DNA from: Pseudomonas sp. J452
Lineage (GTDB): Bacteria > Pseudomonadota > Gammaproteobacteria > Pseudomonadales > Pseudomonadaceae
DNA length: 64,000 nucleotides
Direction: 5' to 3'
Assembly: GCF_024666525.1 (NCBI RefSeq)
Contig: NZ_CP088294.1
Span: forward strand, 1,426,001 to 1,490,000
Part shown: positions 35,907-47,256 of the stretch, piece after piece
Position numbering within the stretch: position 1 is the stretch's first letter
Layout of the letters: each line of letters opens with the position of its first letter
Made by a program: the position numbers and the translations under genes
Notes under the pieces: model-generated
Told to the model about the DNA's origin: nothing
Databases searched by the model: none
The model's input: the letters and a program-made list of their open reading frames with translations, nothing else

Positions 35907-37817
35907 ATGATCCGACTTCAGAACCTTACCTTACAACGTGGTCCACAACGCCTGCTCGAAGGCGCCGAAATGACCCTGCACGCCGGCCACAAAGCCGGCC
36001 TGATCGGTGCCAACGGCGCCGGCAAGTCCAGCCTGTTCGCCCTGCTGCGCGGCGAGCTTGGCCCGGATGCCGGCGATTGCCACCTGCCGCCGGACTGGCG
36101 CATCGCCCACATGCGCCAGGAGGTCGACGACCTCGAACGTCTGGCCGTGGACTATGTGCTCGATGGCGACATCCACCTGCGTCAGGTGCAGCGCGGCCTG
36201 GCGGCTGCCGAAGCGGCCCATGACGGCACGGCCATCGCCCGCCTGCACAGTGAGCTGGACAACGCCGACGGCTACACCGCCGATGCCCGCGCGCGCAAGT
36301 TGCTGGCCGGCCTCGGCTTCAGCAACGAACAGATGGACAAGCGCGTCGGCGACTTCTCCGGTGGCTGGCGCATGCGCCTGAACCTGGCCCAGGCGCTGAT
36401 GTGCCCGTCGGATCTGCTGCTGCTCGATGAACCGACCAACCACCTCGACCTCGACGCCATCCTCTGGCTGGAAGAGTGGCTGAAGAGCTACCCCGGCACC
36501 CTGTTGCTGATCTCCCACGACCGCGACTTCCTCGATGCCGTGGTCGACCATGTGGCGCACCTCGAGCAGCAGAAGCTGACGCTCTACCGTGGCGGCTACT
36601 CGGCCTTCGAGCGCACCCGTGCCGAACGTCTGGCGCAGCAGCAGCAGGCGTACGAGAAGCAGCAGGCGCAGCGCGAGCACATGGAAAAGTACATCGCCCG
36701 CTTCAAGGCCCAGGCGACCAAGGCGCGTCAGGCGCAGAGCCGGATCAAGGCCCTGGAACGCCTGGAGGAACTGGCGCCGGCGCATGTCGATTCGCCGTTC
36801 GACTTCGTCTTCCGCGAGGCCGACAAGATTTCCAGCCCGCTGCTGGACATGGCCGACGTGCAGCTCGGTTATGGCGACAAGGCGGTGCTGCAACAGGTCA
36901 AGTTGCAGCTGGTTCCGGGTGCGCGCATCGGCCTGCTCGGCCCCAACGGTGCCGGCAAGTCGACCCTGATCAAGACCCTGTCCGGCGAGCTCACGCCGCT
37001 GTCCGGCCGTCTGGCCCGTGGCGAGAACCTGTCGATCGGTTACTTCGCCCAGCACCAGCTCGACTCGCTGGATGCCAAGGCCAGCCCGCTGCTGCACCTG
37101 CAGCGCATTGCCCCGGGCGAACGCGAGCAGACCCTGCGCGACTTCCTCGGCGGCTTCGACTTCCGCGGCCCGCGTTGTGACGAGGCGGTGCAGAACTTCT
37201 CCGGTGGCGAGAAGGCGCGCCTGGCCCTGGCGCTGATCGCCTGGGGCAAGCCCAATCTGCTGCTGCTCGACGAACCGACCAACCACCTCGACCTGGAAAT
37301 GCGCCTGGCGCTGACCATGGCCCTGCAGGAGTTTGCCGGCGCGGTGCTGGTGGTCTCCCACGATCGCCACTTGCTGAAAAGCACCACCGACGAATTCCTC
37401 CTGGTCGCCGATGGGCGCGTGCAGCCCTTCGATGGCGATCTTGAAGACTACGCGCGCTGGCTGGTCGACTTCCGTGCCCGCCAGCAGCCGCAAACCACGG
37501 CCACGCCGGCCGCCGACAAGACCGACAAACGCGCTCAGCGCCAGGTCGCCGCCGCCCTGCGTCAGCAGCTGGCACCGCACAAGCGCGAGGCGGACAAGCT
37601 GGAAAGGGAGCTGGGCAAGCTGCATGAGCAGCTGGCCAAGGTCGAACAGCGTCTAGGCGACAGTGACATCTACGAGGCCGCGCGCAAGGACGAGCTGCGC
37701 GACTTGCTGGCCGAACAGGCGCGTCTGAAAAGCCGTGAAGCCGAGCTGGAAGAAAGCTGGATGGCCGCCCTGGAGCAGCTCGAAGCGCTGGAGCAACAGC
37801 TGGCGCAAGCCGACTAA
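35907..37817 (+). CDS. yheS: ABC-F ATPase, YheS type
   Basis: 636 aa, two ABC domains and no membrane segment. First Walker A GANGAGKSSL near residue 34 and signature DFSGGWRMRLNLAQAL, second Walker A GPNGAGKSTL near residue 347 and signature NFSGGEKARLALAL; both Walker B segments read LLLDEPTNHLDL. The inter-domain linker (QQQAYEKQQAQREHMEKYIA) and the C-terminal coiled coil fit YheS/Uup-like ABC-F proteins, which act on the ribosome E site to relieve stalling. No close operon partner; the RhtB exporter gene follows at 138 bp. Confidence 0.94.
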   Translation: MIRLQNLTLQRGPQRLLEGAEMTLHAGHKAGLIGANGAGKSSLFALLRGELGPDAGDCHLPPDWRIAHMRQEVDDLERLAVDYVLDGDIHLRQVQRGLAAAEAAHDGTAIARLHSELDNADGYTADARARKLLAGLGFSNEQMDKRVGDFSGGWRMRLNLAQALMCPSDLLLLDEPTNHLDLDAILWLEEWLKSYPGTLLLISHDRDFLDAVVDHVAHLEQQKLTLYRGGYSAFERTRAERLAQQQQAYEKQQAQREHMEKYIARFKAQATKARQAQSRIKALERLEELAPAHVDSPFDFVFREADKISSPLLDMADVQLGYGDKAVLQQVKLQLVPGARIGLLGPNGAGKSTLIKTLSGELTPLSGRLARGENLSIGYFAQHQLDSLDAKASPLLHLQRIAPGEREQTLRDFLGGFDFRGPRCDEAVQNFSGGEKARLALALIAWGKPNLLLLDEPTNHLDLEMRLALTMALQEFAGAVLVVSHDRHLLKSTTDEFLLVADGRVQPFDGDLEDYARWLVDFRARQQPQTTATPAADKTDKRAQRQVAAALRQQLAPHKREADKLERELGKLHEQLAKVEQRLGDSDIYEAARKDELRDLLAEQARLKSREAELEESWMAALEQLEALEQQLAQAD

Positions 37818-37955
37818 GCTGTTCTCCATCACGGCCTGCTTTTCCGCTTTCGTTTAGCGGCCGTGTCTGCTGGGCGGCGTGCCGGCAAACGCGTAGGCTG
37901 GCGGCTGGGCGTTCGCCGTCTGCCGTCATTCCTTGCAATCACTGAGGTATTCGCC

Positions 37956-38585
37956 ATGGCTATCGAGACCTGGCTCGCTTTCTTCGTCGCCTGCTGGGTG
38001 ATCAGCCTGTCGCCGGGTGCCGGTGCCATCGCCTCGATGAGCGCTGGCCTGCAGTATGGTTTCTGGCGTGGCTACTGGAACGCCCTCGGCCTGCAGCTGG
38101 CGTTGCTGATGCAGATCGCCGTGGTGGCGGCCGGCCTCGGTGCGGTGCTGGCTACCTCGGAACTGGCTTTCAATCTGATCAAGTGGTTTGGTGTGGCCTA
38201 CCTGGTCTATCTCGGCTGGAAGCAGTGGGTTGCCTTGCCCGGCGAGATTTCCACGGATGAGGGCGAGCGGCCGCTGGGGCGACCTTTGACCCTGGTGCTG
38301 CGCGGCTTTCTGGTCAACGCCAGCAACCCCAAGGCGATCATCTTCATCCTTGCGGTGTTGCCGCAGTTTCTCGATCCCAAGCAGTCGCTGCTGATCCAGT
38401 ACGCGGTGATGGCTGCCACCATGGTGGCGGTGGATCTGGTGGTCATGGCCGGCTACACCGGCCTGGCCGCGCGCGTCCTGCGGGCGCTGCGCTCACCGCG
38501 CCAGCAGCGCATTCTCAGCCGCACCTTTGGCGGCCTGTTCATGGCTGCCGCCGGCCTGCTGGCCATGGTGCGACGTACCGCCTGA
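37956..38585 (+). CDS. LysE/RhtB family exporter
   Basis: 209 aa with about six membrane helices. It begins MAIETWLAFFVACWVISLSP, including the family motif SPGAGAIASMSAGLQYGFWR, and has the second conserved region RGFLVNASNPKAIIFILAVL. These proteins export neutral amino acids or homoserine lactones. Start 37956 is chosen because the family begins right at the first helix; an open frame extends upstream to 37863 without homology-like sequence. Substrate unknown. Confidence 0.92.
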   Translation: MAIETWLAFFVACWVISLSPGAGAIASMSAGLQYGFWRGYWNALGLQLALLMQIAVVAAGLGAVLATSELAFNLIKWFGVAYLVYLGWKQWVALPGEISTDEGERPLGRPLTLVLRGFLVNASNPKAIIFILAVLPQFLDPKQSLLIQYAVMAATMVAVDLVVMAGYTGLAARVLRALRSPRQQRILSRTFGGLFMAAAGLLAMVRRTA

Positions 38586-38662
38586 GGGGCTGCTCAAAGG
38601 CGCCCAGCTTTCGGCGGCTGACTTACCATGGCGGCTTTTCCGTGGTTGGAGTACCCCACGCA

Positions 38663-39112
38663 ATGCGAGTCTGGATCGATGCCGACGCCTGCCCCCGGGC
38701 GGCGCGGGATCAGGTGGTGAAGTTTGCCCTCAAGCGTGGCTTCGAAGTGGTGCTGGTGGCCGGCCAGCCGGTGGCGCGGCCGGGCTTTACCTGCGTGCGG
38801 CTGATCGTGGTGCCCAGTGGCCCGGATGCGGCGGATGATTACCTGGTCGAGCATGCCGTGCCCGGCGAACTGGTGATCTGCAGCGATGTGCCGCTGGCCG
38901 ATCGCCTGGTGAAGAAGGGCGTCAGTGCCCTCGATCCGCGCGGTCGCGAGTTCGACGAGCGCAACATGGGCGAGCGCCTGGCGGTGCGCAACCTGTTCAC
39001 CGATCTGCGTGAACAGGGCCAGATGGGCGGCGGCCAGGCCGCCTATGGCGAGAAGGACCGCCAGGCCTTTGCCAACTCACTGGACCGTATTCTTACCCGC
39101 CTGATGAAGTAG
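38663..39112 (+). CDS. YaiI/YqxD family protein (DUF188)
   Basis: 149 aa from the ATG at 38663 (MRVWIDADACPRAARDQVVK). The PIN-like motif WIDADACP, the Asp pair in SGPDAADDYL, CSDVPLADRL and the end GGGQAAYGEKDRQAFANSLD are all family signatures. The acidic residues suggest a PIN-type nuclease, but activity has not been shown for the family to my knowledge. The TAG stop is the TAG within a GTAGCCCGG palindrome (39109-39166), so the repeat supplies the end of this gene. Confidence 0.9.
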   Translation: MRVWIDADACPRAARDQVVKFALKRGFEVVLVAGQPVARPGFTCVRLIVVPSGPDAADDYLVEHAVPGELVICSDVPLADRLVKKGVSALDPRGREFDERNMGERLAVRNLFTDLREQGQMGGGQAAYGEKDRQAFANSLDRILTRLMK

Positions 39113-39166
39113 CCCGGATGCAATCCGGGTCGGAGTTGCCTGCTTCCCGGATTGCATCCGGGCTAC
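39109..39166. repeat. GTAGCCCGGAT palindrome pair
   Basis: Perfect 21-bp arms (39109-39129 and 39146-39166), each itself a small palindrome CCCGGAT-GCA-ATCCGGG, separated by 16 bp. A sister repeat with CCCGGACTTCAGTCCGGG is at 51969. The left arm overlaps the stop codon of the YaiI gene. Confidence 0.88.
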
Positions 39167-39206
39167 GGGTTGGCACATACGCCTTACGGAAAATTCGTGG
39201 CGGCTC

Positions 39207-39677
39207 TCAGCCGCACAGGTAGGTGCCGGTGCCCACGGCCACCAGGCTACCGTCGTCGCTGTGCAGCTCGCTGCGTACCACCGCCACCTTGTTGCCGGAA
39301 CGCAGCAGCACGGCCGTGGCGGTGAACAGCTGGCCGCGGCCGGGGCGCAGGTAGTCGACGCGCAGGTCGATGGTGCCGAGCTTGGACAGCCGCGCCATGC
39401 GTTCGCTGCTGGACAGGTGCTGGTGCTTGTCGAACGCGCCGATCAGCGCCATGGCGCCGCCGGCGACGTCGAGCAGCGAGGAAATCACCCCGCCATGCAG
39501 GATGCCGTGGACGAAGTTGCCGATCAGCTCGGGCTTCATCGGCAGCTCCATCACCACCTTGTCAAGGGACAGCTCGACCAGCTGGATGCCCAGCACCTGG
39601 TTGAACGGAATGCGTTGGAAGAAACCGGCGACGGCGTCGCGCAGTTCGGCGGTGAGTTCGAAGGTGGGCTGGCTCAT
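39207..39677 (-). CDS. Hotdog-fold thioesterase (PaaI/YigI-like)
   Basis: 156 aa. Hotdog helix preceded by GNFVHGILHGGVISSLLDVA, with the H-G-G and the Asp/Glu site typical of PaaI-like acyl-CoA thioesterases, followed by TIDLRVDYLRPGRGQLFTAT and AVVRSELHSDDGSLVAVGTG. It probably hydrolyses medium- to long-chain or aromatic acyl-CoA; the E. coli YigI relative is the nearest described type. Alone on the minus strand, 172 bp from elbB. Confidence 0.9.
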   Translation of the reverse strand: MSQPTFELTAELRDAVAGFFQRIPFNQVLGIQLVELSLDKVVMELPMKPELIGNFVHGILHGGVISSLLDVAGGAMALIGAFDKHQHLSSSERMARLSKLGTIDLRVDYLRPGRGQLFTATAVLLRSGNKVAVVRSELHSDDGSLVAVGTGTYLCG

Positions 39678-39849
39678 GGGCGGTTAGGTCTGCGGCAGGG
39701 GCGGAAGGCCCCACGCTGCCGCAGTTGCGCGCGCTTGACCAGTGGGGCGGCGGAGCCACGGTGTGGAATGGCTCTTTTGCCCCGCTGATGGTGCGGGAGG
39801 TCTGTCTGCGTAGGGTGTGCCGTGCGCACTGCGCACACCGGTCAGGTTC

Positions 39850-40515
39850 TCAGTGCGGGTGTGCCAGCTCTAGCACCCGATCAACCAGCTTGTTGATTCC
39901 ACTAGCCGCTTCGGCAATCGACTGGGCGAGCATGTAGGCCGGGGTGCTGACCAGTTTGTGCGCGCTGTCCTCGACTATGTCTTCCACGGCACAGGCCTGG
40001 TGGCTACCGCCCATGGCCTGCAGGGCTTCGGCGGCCGGGTCTTCGGCGCTGCCCAGGGTGCAGGTGACCCCCGCGCCAAAGATCTTCACCGCAAGGGCCG
40101 GGGCGATGCAGATCAGGCCGATCGGCTTGCCGGCCTTGGCAAAGGCCTGGGCTGCGGCGAGCACGTCGGCTTGCACCGTGCAGTCGGCGCCCTGCAAGGC
40201 GAAGTCGGAGAGGTTCTTGGCCACGCCAAAGCCGCCCGGCAGTATCAGCGCATCGAAGTGCTCGACGTGCAGTTCGCGCACATCCTCGACATTGCCGCGG
40301 GCGATGCGCGCCGCTTCGATCAGCACATTGCGGCTTTCCGCCATTTCCTCGCCGGTCAGGTGGTTGATCACGTGCATCTGCGCCACGTTCGGCGCGAAAC
40401 ACTGCACCTGGGCGCCGCGCTGGTCGAGGCGCAGCAGGGTGATCACGCTTTCGTGGATTTCTGCGCCGTCGTAGACGCCGCAACCGGAGAGGATGACGGC
40501 TACCTTTTTGCTCAT
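39850..40515 (-). CDS. elbB: Glyoxalase ElbB (DJ-1/PfpI superfamily)
   Basis: 221 aa. It begins MSKKVAVILSGCGVYDGAEI and has the segment LILPGGFGVAKNLSDFA and the nucleophile elbow PIGLICIAPAL with the reactive Cys. These mark ElbB, a class I glutamine-amidotransferase-like protein with weak glyoxalase activity in E. coli, first linked to isoprenoid synthesis. Divergent from the fatty-acid-hydroxylase gene at 40666. Start has GGAGCAC upstream. Confidence 0.93.
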   Translation of the reverse strand: MSKKVAVILSGCGVYDGAEIHESVITLLRLDQRGAQVQCFAPNVAQMHVINHLTGEEMAESRNVLIEAARIARGNVEDVRELHVEHFDALILPGGFGVAKNLSDFALQGADCTVQADVLAAAQAFAKAGKPIGLICIAPALAVKIFGAGVTCTLGSAEDPAAEALQAMGGSHQACAVEDIVEDSAHKLVSTPAYMLAQSIAEAASGINKLVDRVLELAHPH

Positions 40516-40665
40516 GGTGTGCTCCTGATCGGGAAAACAGCGGGTGTCGCCAAATGCCGGTCACCCTGGCATGCCCGGTACTCGGTGCGCGCGGGTGCGT
40601 GGCTTAGCATGGCAACAGATAGGGCAATCCTAGCCCGCGATCCGCCGCAACGATATGGGTGACCC

Positions 40666-41904
40666 GTGAATTACATCCTCTATGCCGTGCCCGTGTTCTT
40701 TCTGCTGATCGGTCTGGAGTTGCTCGCCGACCGTTGGCGCGGCCTGCGTACCTATCGTCTGGCCGACTCCCTGAACAGCCTCAGCGCCGGCGTGCTGTCG
40801 ACCACCAGCGGCCTGCTGACCAACGCCATTGGCCTGCTGACCTACGCCTTTGCCTGGCAACAGCTGGCGTTGTTCGAACTGTCGGCCGACAGTCTGTGGG
40901 TCTGGTTGCTGGCTTTCGTCTTCTACGACTTCTGCTACTACTGGCTGCACCGCATGGGGCACGAGCGCAGCATCCTCTGGGCGGCCCATTCGGTGCATCA
41001 CCAGAGCGAGGAGTACAACCTCTCCACCGCCCTGCGCCAGACCAGCACGGGCTTTATCTTCGGCTGGATCTTCTATCTGCCGATGGCGATCGCCGGGGTG
41101 CCGCCGCTGGTCTTTCTCACGGTCGGTGCGCTCAATCTGCTCTATCAGTTCTGGGTGCATACCCGGCACATCCCCAAGCTCGGCTGGTTCGAGTGGTTCT
41201 TCGTCAGCCCGTCCAACCACCGCGTACACCATGCGCAGAACCCGGTGTACATGGATCGCAACTACGGCGGCGTGTTCATCCTCTGGGATCGCCTGTTCGG
41301 TACCTTCCAGGAGGAGCTGGACGACGAGCCGGTGGTGTTCGGCGTGACCACCCCGCTGCGCAGCTGGAATCCGCTGTGGGCCAACCTGCAGGTGTATGCC
41401 GCGTTGTGGCAGGACGCGCTGCGCGCCGAGTCCTGGTGGGACAAGCTGCGCATCTGGTTCATGCGCACCGGCTGGCGCCCGGCGGATGTCGCCGCGCGCT
41501 TCCCGCACGGCAAACCCGACCTCAGCCAGTTCCAGCGCTTCGAGGTGCCTTTGGCGCGGCCCCGCCAGCTGTATGCGCTGCTGCAGTTCGTGCTCTATGT
41601 GCTGGGGGGCACTTGGCTGCTCGGGCATGATGAGCAGGTGCCGCTGTCGGTACTGCTGCTTGGCTGCGCCTGGGTGACCTTCGGTCTGTATGCCATCGGC
41701 ACCTGGCTGGAGAACCGTCCCTGGGCCGCTCGCCTGGAACTGCTGCGCCTGCTGCTCAACCTGCCGCTGCTCGGGCTGGCGCAGCAGCTGGGTCTGCTGG
41801 CGGCGTCGGCGAATGCCTGGGCGCTGCTGGCCGGTTACACACTGGTCAGCTTGCTGGCGCTGATCCTGCTGCAGCGGCAATGGGTCGCGCCGCTGCGCGC
41901 CTGA
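40666..41904 (+). CDS. Fatty acid hydroxylase / sterol desaturase superfamily membrane protein
   Basis: 412 aa starting at GTG 40666. The eight-His di-iron site is visible: HRMGH (about residue 98), HSVHH (about 111) and HRVHH (about 188), plus His in WVHTRH. Five or more N-terminal membrane helices surround it; an extra C-terminal block of four helices (LYALLQFVLYVLGGTWLLGH ... LLALILLQRQW) resembles alkylglycerol monooxygenase architecture rather than short sterol desaturases. It probably oxidises a lipid chain in the inner membrane; substrate unknown. It lies upstream of hemB by about 100 bp. Confidence 0.9.
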   Translation: MNYILYAVPVFFLLIGLELLADRWRGLRTYRLADSLNSLSAGVLSTTSGLLTNAIGLLTYAFAWQQLALFELSADSLWVWLLAFVFYDFCYYWLHRMGHERSILWAAHSVHHQSEEYNLSTALRQTSTGFIFGWIFYLPMAIAGVPPLVFLTVGALNLLYQFWVHTRHIPKLGWFEWFFVSPSNHRVHHAQNPVYMDRNYGGVFILWDRLFGTFQEELDDEPVVFGVTTPLRSWNPLWANLQVYAALWQDALRAESWWDKLRIWFMRTGWRPADVAARFPHGKPDLSQFQRFEVPLARPRQLYALLQFVLYVLGGTWLLGHDEQVPLSVLLLGCAWVTFGLYAIGTWLENRPWAARLELLRLLLNLPLLGLAQQLGLLAASANAWALLAGYTLVSLLALILLQRQWVAPLRA

Positions 41905-41947
41905 TTCCTTGCCGCGACGCTGTCGCGTCGTCATCAATTGGTCATAA

Positions 41948-43015
<1,068 letters not shown>

Positions 43016-43035
43016 GCCCCCTGGGAAGTGATGGC

Positions 43036-45237
43036 ATGAACACCGAGGGATTGAGCAATAACGCGGCGCTGGACGCACAGCCGAGCAACGAGAGCGTGGT
43101 CGAGCCGGTCGTAGTCGAGGCGGTCGTCGTCCCGCCCGCGCCGGTCGTAGCGCCCATCGCGGTGCCGGGGCTGGATGACAGCAGCCTGTACATCCACCGC
43201 GAGTTGTCCCAGCTGAAGTTCAACATCCGCGTGCTGGAACAGGCGCTGGACGAGTCCTATCCGCTGCTCGAACGCTTGAAGTTCCTGCTGATCTTCTCCA
43301 GTAACCTCGACGAGTTCTTCGAGATCCGCGTGGCCGGCCTGAAGAAGCAGATCAACTTCGCCCGCGAACAGGCCGGTGCCGATGGCCTGCAGCCGCACCA
43401 GGCGCTGGCGCGGATCTCCGAGCTGGTGCATGTACAGGTAGAGCGGCAGTACGCGATCCTCAACGACACCCTGCTGCCGGCCCTGGAGCAGCACCAAGTG
43501 CGCTTCATCCGCCGACGCAACTGGACGGTCAAGCTAAAGGCCTGGGTGCGCCGCTATTTCCGTGACGAGATCGCGCCGATCATCACCCCGATCGGCCTCG
43601 ACCCGACGCACCCGTTCCCTTTGCTGGTGAACAAGAGCCTGAACTTCATCGTCGAGCTGGAAGGCATCGATGCCTTCGGCCGCGACTCCGGTCTGGCGAT
43701 CATCCCGGCGCCACGCCTGCTGCCGCGCATCATCAAGGTGCCGGAAGAGGTCGGCGGGGCGGGGGACAACTACGTGTTCCTCTCCTCGATGATCCACGCC
43801 CACGCCGACGACCTGTTCCAGGGCATGAAAGTCAAAGGCTGCTACCAGTTCCGCCTGACCCGCAACGCCGACCTGTCGGTGGACACCGAGGACGTCGAGG
43901 ACCTGGCCCGTGCCCTGCGCGGCGAACTGTTCTCCCGCCGTTACGGTGACGCGGTGCGCCTGGAGGTGGCCGACACCTGCCCGAAACAGCTGTCGGACTA
44001 CCTGCTCAAGCAGTTCAACCTGAGTGAGAGCGAGCTGTATCGGGTCAACGGTCCGGTCAACCTGACTCGCCTGTTCAGCATTACCGGCCTGGATAGCCAC
44101 CCGGAGCTGCAGTACGCGCCGTTCACCCCGGTGATCCCTAAGCTGCTGCAGAACGCCGAGAACATCTTCAGTGTGATCAGCAAGCAGGACATCCTCCTGC
44201 TGCACCCCTTCGAGTCCTTCACCCCGGTGGTCGACCTGCTGCGCCAGGCGGCGAAAGACCCGCACGTGCTGGCGATCAAGCAGACCCTGTACCGCTCGGG
44301 GGCCAACTCGGAGATCGTCGACGCGCTGGTTGAGGCGGCGCGCAACGGTAAGGAAGTCACCGCGGTGATCGAGCTGCGCGCGCGCTTCGACGAAGAGTCC
44401 AACCTGCAACTGGCCAGCCGCCTGCAGGCTGCCGGTGCGGTGGTGATCTACGGCGTGGTCGGCTACAAGACCCACGCCAAGATGATGCTGATCCTGCGCC
44501 GCGAGAACGGCGAGATCGTTCGCTACGCGCACCTCGGCACCGGCAACTACCACGCCGGTAACGCCCGCCTGTACACCGACTACAGCCTGCTCACCGCCGA
44601 TGTGGCCCTCGGTGAGGACGTGTCCAAGCTGTTCAGCCAGCTGATCGGCATGGGCAAGACCCTGCGCATGAAGAAGCTGCTGCATGCGCCCTTCACCCTG
44701 AAGAAGACCCTGCTTGATCTCATCGCCTTCGAGACCCTGCAGGCCAGCGAAGGCAAGCCGGCGCACATCATTGCCAAGTTCAACTCGCTGACCGATCCGA
44801 AGATCATCCGCGCGCTGTACAAGGCCAGCCAGACCGGGGTGAAGATCGACCTGGTGGTGCGCGGCATGTGCTGCCTGCGTCCTGGCGTGCCCGGGGTGTC
44901 GCACAACATTCAGGTGCGCTCGATCATCGGCCGCTTCCTCGAACATACCCGGGTGTTCTACTTCCTCAATGGCGGCGAGGAGAAGATCTACCTGTCCAGC
45001 GCCGACTGGATGGAGCGCAATCTCGACAAGCGCGTGGAGACCTGCTTCCCGGTGGAAGGGCGCAAGCTGATCGTGCGGGTGAAGAAGGAGCTGGAAGCCT
45101 ATCTGACCGACAACACCCAGGCTTGGGCGCTACAGCCGGATGGGCGCTACGTGCGCATCACGCCGAGCGGCAACGCCAACCTGCGCAGTGCCCAGGCCAG
45201 CCTGTTGGAGAAGCTGACCAGCCCGCTGGCGCGCTGA
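43036..45237 (+). CDS. ppk1: Polyphosphate kinase 1
   Basis: 733 aa. An unusual ~45-residue N-terminal extension rich in Val, Pro and Ala ([20 protein letters not shown]) precedes the standard N domain ([20 protein letters not shown]). The phospholipase-D-like catalytic domains hold the autophosphorylated His in [14 protein letters not shown] and the second in [20 protein letters not shown]. It reversibly transfers the gamma phosphate of ATP to polyphosphate at the inner membrane. Convergent with ppx across a bidirectional terminator, so synthesis and degradation genes are neighbours but not co-transcribed. Confidence 0.97.
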   Translation: MNTEGLSNNAALDAQPSNESVVEPVVVEAVVVPPAPVVAPIAVPGLDDSSLYIHRELSQLKFNIRVLEQALDESYPLLERLKFLLIFSSNLDEFFEIRVAGLKKQINFAREQAGADGLQPHQALARISELVHVQVERQYAILNDTLLPALEQHQVRFIRRRNWTVKLKAWVRRYFRDEIAPIITPIGLDPTHPFPLLVNKSLNFIVELEGIDAFGRDSGLAIIPAPRLLPRIIKVPEEVGGAGDNYVFLSSMIHAHADDLFQGMKVKGCYQFRLTRNADLSVDTEDVEDLARALRGELFSRRYGDAVRLEVADTCPKQLSDYLLKQFNLSESELYRVNGPVNLTRLFSITGLDSHPELQYAPFTPVIPKLLQNAENIFSVISKQDILLLHPFESFTPVVDLLRQAAKDPHVLAIKQTLYRSGANSEIVDALVEAARNGKEVTAVIELRARFDEESNLQLASRLQAAGAVVIYGVVGYKTHAKMMLILRRENGEIVRYAHLGTGNYHAGNARLYTDYSLLTADVALGEDVSKLFSQLIGMGKTLRMKKLLHAPFTLKKTLLDLIAFETLQASEGKPAHIIAKFNSLTDPKIIRALYKASQTGVKIDLVVRGMCCLRPGVPGVSHNIQVRSIIGRFLEHTRVFYFLNGGEEKIYLSSADWMERNLDKRVETCFPVEGRKLIVRVKKELEAYLTDNTQAWALQPDGRYVRITPSGNANLRSAQASLLEKLTSPLAR

Positions 45238-45260
45238 CACCGCGCGTTTGTGCGCTCAGC

Positions 45261-45300
45261 ACCATGCAAAAGCCCCGCATCCGCGGGGCTTTTGCATGGT
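45261..45300 (+). terminator. Bidirectional terminator between ppk and ppx
   Basis: Perfect 18-bp arms (ACCATGCAAAAGCCCCGC at 45261-45278 and its complement at 45283-45300) around ATCC. A-rich and T-rich flanks of the GC core allow termination from both sides. Confidence 0.92.
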
Positions 45301-45335
45301 GTCGATGATCGGTGGTGCGCCTGGCAGGGCCCGGC

Positions 45336-46838
45336 CTAGTGAATGGTCAGGGTGAAGCCGATACGCTTCAACCATTCGGCTTCCTGGGCGAAGTCGGCCT
45401 GGGTCAGCGGGTTGAGCTCCAGCCAACCCGCCGGGAAGGTCAGGTCGAGGCTCTGCGGCCCGCCTTCCAGCTGCACCTTGGGCATTTCCTGGGCACCGCG
45501 GATGTGGTGGAAGAGGATGGCGAAGCGCAGCAGGACGCACAGGCGCAACAGCTTGATGCCTTCCTCGCCGAACTCGGCGAAGCGGTCTTTGGGGATGTTG
45601 CGGCGGTGGCCGCGTACCAGCAGGGCCAGCATCAGCTGATCCTGGCGCGAGAAGCCGGGCAGGTCGGAATGCTCGATCAGGTAGGCGCCGTGCTTGTGGT
45701 ACTGGTAGTGGGCGATATCCAGACCGATTTCGTGCACCCGTGAGGCCCACTGCAGCAGGTCGCGGTGCCAGTCGTCGTCCAGTTGCCAGGCGGCGGTGAC
45801 CTGTTCCAGCGCCGAGAGTGCCTTGGCCTCGACCCGAGCGGCCTGCTGCAGGTCGACGTGGTAGCGCTCCATGAGGGCGCTGAGGGTGCGCTCGCGCACG
45901 TCCTCGTGGTGGTGGCGGCCGAGCAGGTCATACAGCACGCCTTCGCGCAGGGCGCCTTCGGAGTGATCCATGCGCTGCAGGTCGAGGGCGTCGAAGATCG
46001 CCTCGGCGATGGCCAGGCCGGCCGGGAAGATATGCCGGCGGTCCGGCTTGATGCCATCCAGATCCAGTTTGTCGACCTCACCCAGCTTGAGCAGCTTGCG
46101 CTTGAGCCAGGCCAGGCCTTCGGGGTTGATCTCGCCATTGCCCAGGCCGCCGGCCTTGATTGCCAGCCCGACGGCGCGCAGGGTGCCGGAAGCGCCCACC
46201 GCTTCCTGCCAGCCCAGGCGTTGCAGGCCCTGTTCGATGGTCATCAGTTCCAGGCGCGCGGCGGTATAGGCCTGGGCATAGCGCGCGGCGGTGATCTTGC
46301 CGTCCTTGAAATAGCGCTGGGTGAAACTGACGCAGCCCATCTGCAGGCTTTCGCGCAGCAGCGGCTCGAAGCGCTGGCCGACGATGAACTCGGTGCTGCC
46401 GCCGCCGATATCGGCGACCAGGCGCTTGCCCGGGGTGTCGGCGATGCTGTGGGAAACGCCGAGGTAGATCAGACGCGCTTCTTCACGGCCGGAGATGACT
46501 TCCACCTGATGGCCGAGCAGGGCTTCGGCGCGGCGGATGAATTCAGCCCGGTTGCGCGCTTCGCGCAACGCGTTGGTGCCGACGATGCGTACCGCACCCT
46601 GGGGCAGGCCCTGGATCAGCTGGGCAAAGCGGCTCAGGCAGTCGAGGCCACGGAGCATGGCTTCTTCGCTGAGCAGGCGTTCGTCGTCGATGCCGGCGGC
46701 CAGCTGCACCTTCTCGCCGAGGCGCTCGAGGATGCGCACTTCACCATGTTCGGCCTTGGCCAGCACCATATGGAAGCTGTTCGAGCCGAGGTCGATGGCG
46801 GCGATCAAGGAAAACGACTTGGGAGCGGCTTGCGGCAT
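45336..46838 (-). CDS. ppx: Exopolyphosphatase
   Basis: 500 aa. Ppx/GppA actin-like fold: phosphate loop [15 protein letters not shown] at the N-terminus, the catalytic Glu in [13 protein letters not shown], and second loop [15 protein letters not shown], then the C-terminal HD-like helical domain ([20 protein letters not shown]). It removes terminal phosphate from long polyphosphate and, in this family, may also hydrolyse pppGpp. Start ATG at 46836-46838. It is convergent with ppk. A 272-bp MITE-like element lies 129 bp upstream of its start. Confidence 0.96.
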   Translation of the reverse strand: MPQAAPKSFSLIAAIDLGSNSFHMVLAKAEHGEVRILERLGEKVQLAAGIDDERLLSEEAMLRGLDCLSRFAQLIQGLPQGAVRIVGTNALREARNRAEFIRRAEALLGHQVEVISGREEARLIYLGVSHSIADTPGKRLVADIGGGSTEFIVGQRFEPLLRESLQMGCVSFTQRYFKDGKITAARYAQAYTAARLELMTIEQGLQRLGWQEAVGASGTLRAVGLAIKAGGLGNGEINPEGLAWLKRKLLKLGEVDKLDLDGIKPDRRHIFPAGLAIAEAIFDALDLQRMDHSEGALREGVLYDLLGRHHHEDVRERTLSALMERYHVDLQQAARVEAKALSALEQVTAAWQLDDDWHRDLLQWASRVHEIGLDIAHYQYHKHGAYLIEHSDLPGFSRQDQLMLALLVRGHRRNIPKDRFAEFGEEGIKLLRLCVLLRFAILFHHIRGAQEMPKVQLEGGPQSLDLTFPAGWLELNPLTQADFAQEAEWLKRIGFTLTIH

Positions 46839-46967
46839 GGTCAGGGGTCTCGATGCTGAACGGAGGCATCCTGCCGCGATCGGGCAGTCGGTTCAATGAG
46901 GTGCATGTTACCCTCCCAGACCCCGCCTGCCTCACTCTTTCATCAGCTTATTGCTGCATATCAATAG

Positions 46968-47239
46968 CTAGGGTCTGTTGCCGTTTCGTTCGCGAACCGC
47001 GTTGCTGCGCAAAATCGCGCCAGGCTAGGCGCGGGACGCAGGCAATGGTCATTCCCTTGCCAAGTCCCGCAACGACGCATGGCGCGATTTTGCGCGCAAC
47101 CCGCAGGGACGGGCCCGTTTTTGTGCGGGACGTCGTTACTCGACGGCTCATTTGGACGACCAAACTTCGCGTCTCGCGCCTAGCCCCGCGCAAAAACGGG
47201 CTCCGTCGCGGCCGTGAACGAAACGGCAACAGACCCTAG
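46968..47239. mobile_element. MITE-like element with 24-bp perfect terminal inverted repeats
   Basis: The ends at 46968-46991 and 47216-47239 are exact reverse complements beginning CTAGGGTCTGTTGCCG. If the outer CTAG is a duplicated target, the element proper starts GGTCTGTTGCC, and a 4-bp YTAR-type target would suit an IS5-family parent; this is inference. The interior is GC-rich, with several short inverted repeats (GCGCAAAATCGCGCC; CCCGTTTTTGTGCGGG with CCCGCGCAAAAACGGG) and no coding frame. It fills most of the 483-bp gap between ppx and trxA. Confidence 0.83.
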
Positions 47240-47256
47240 GCTCAATCGACTGCGAC

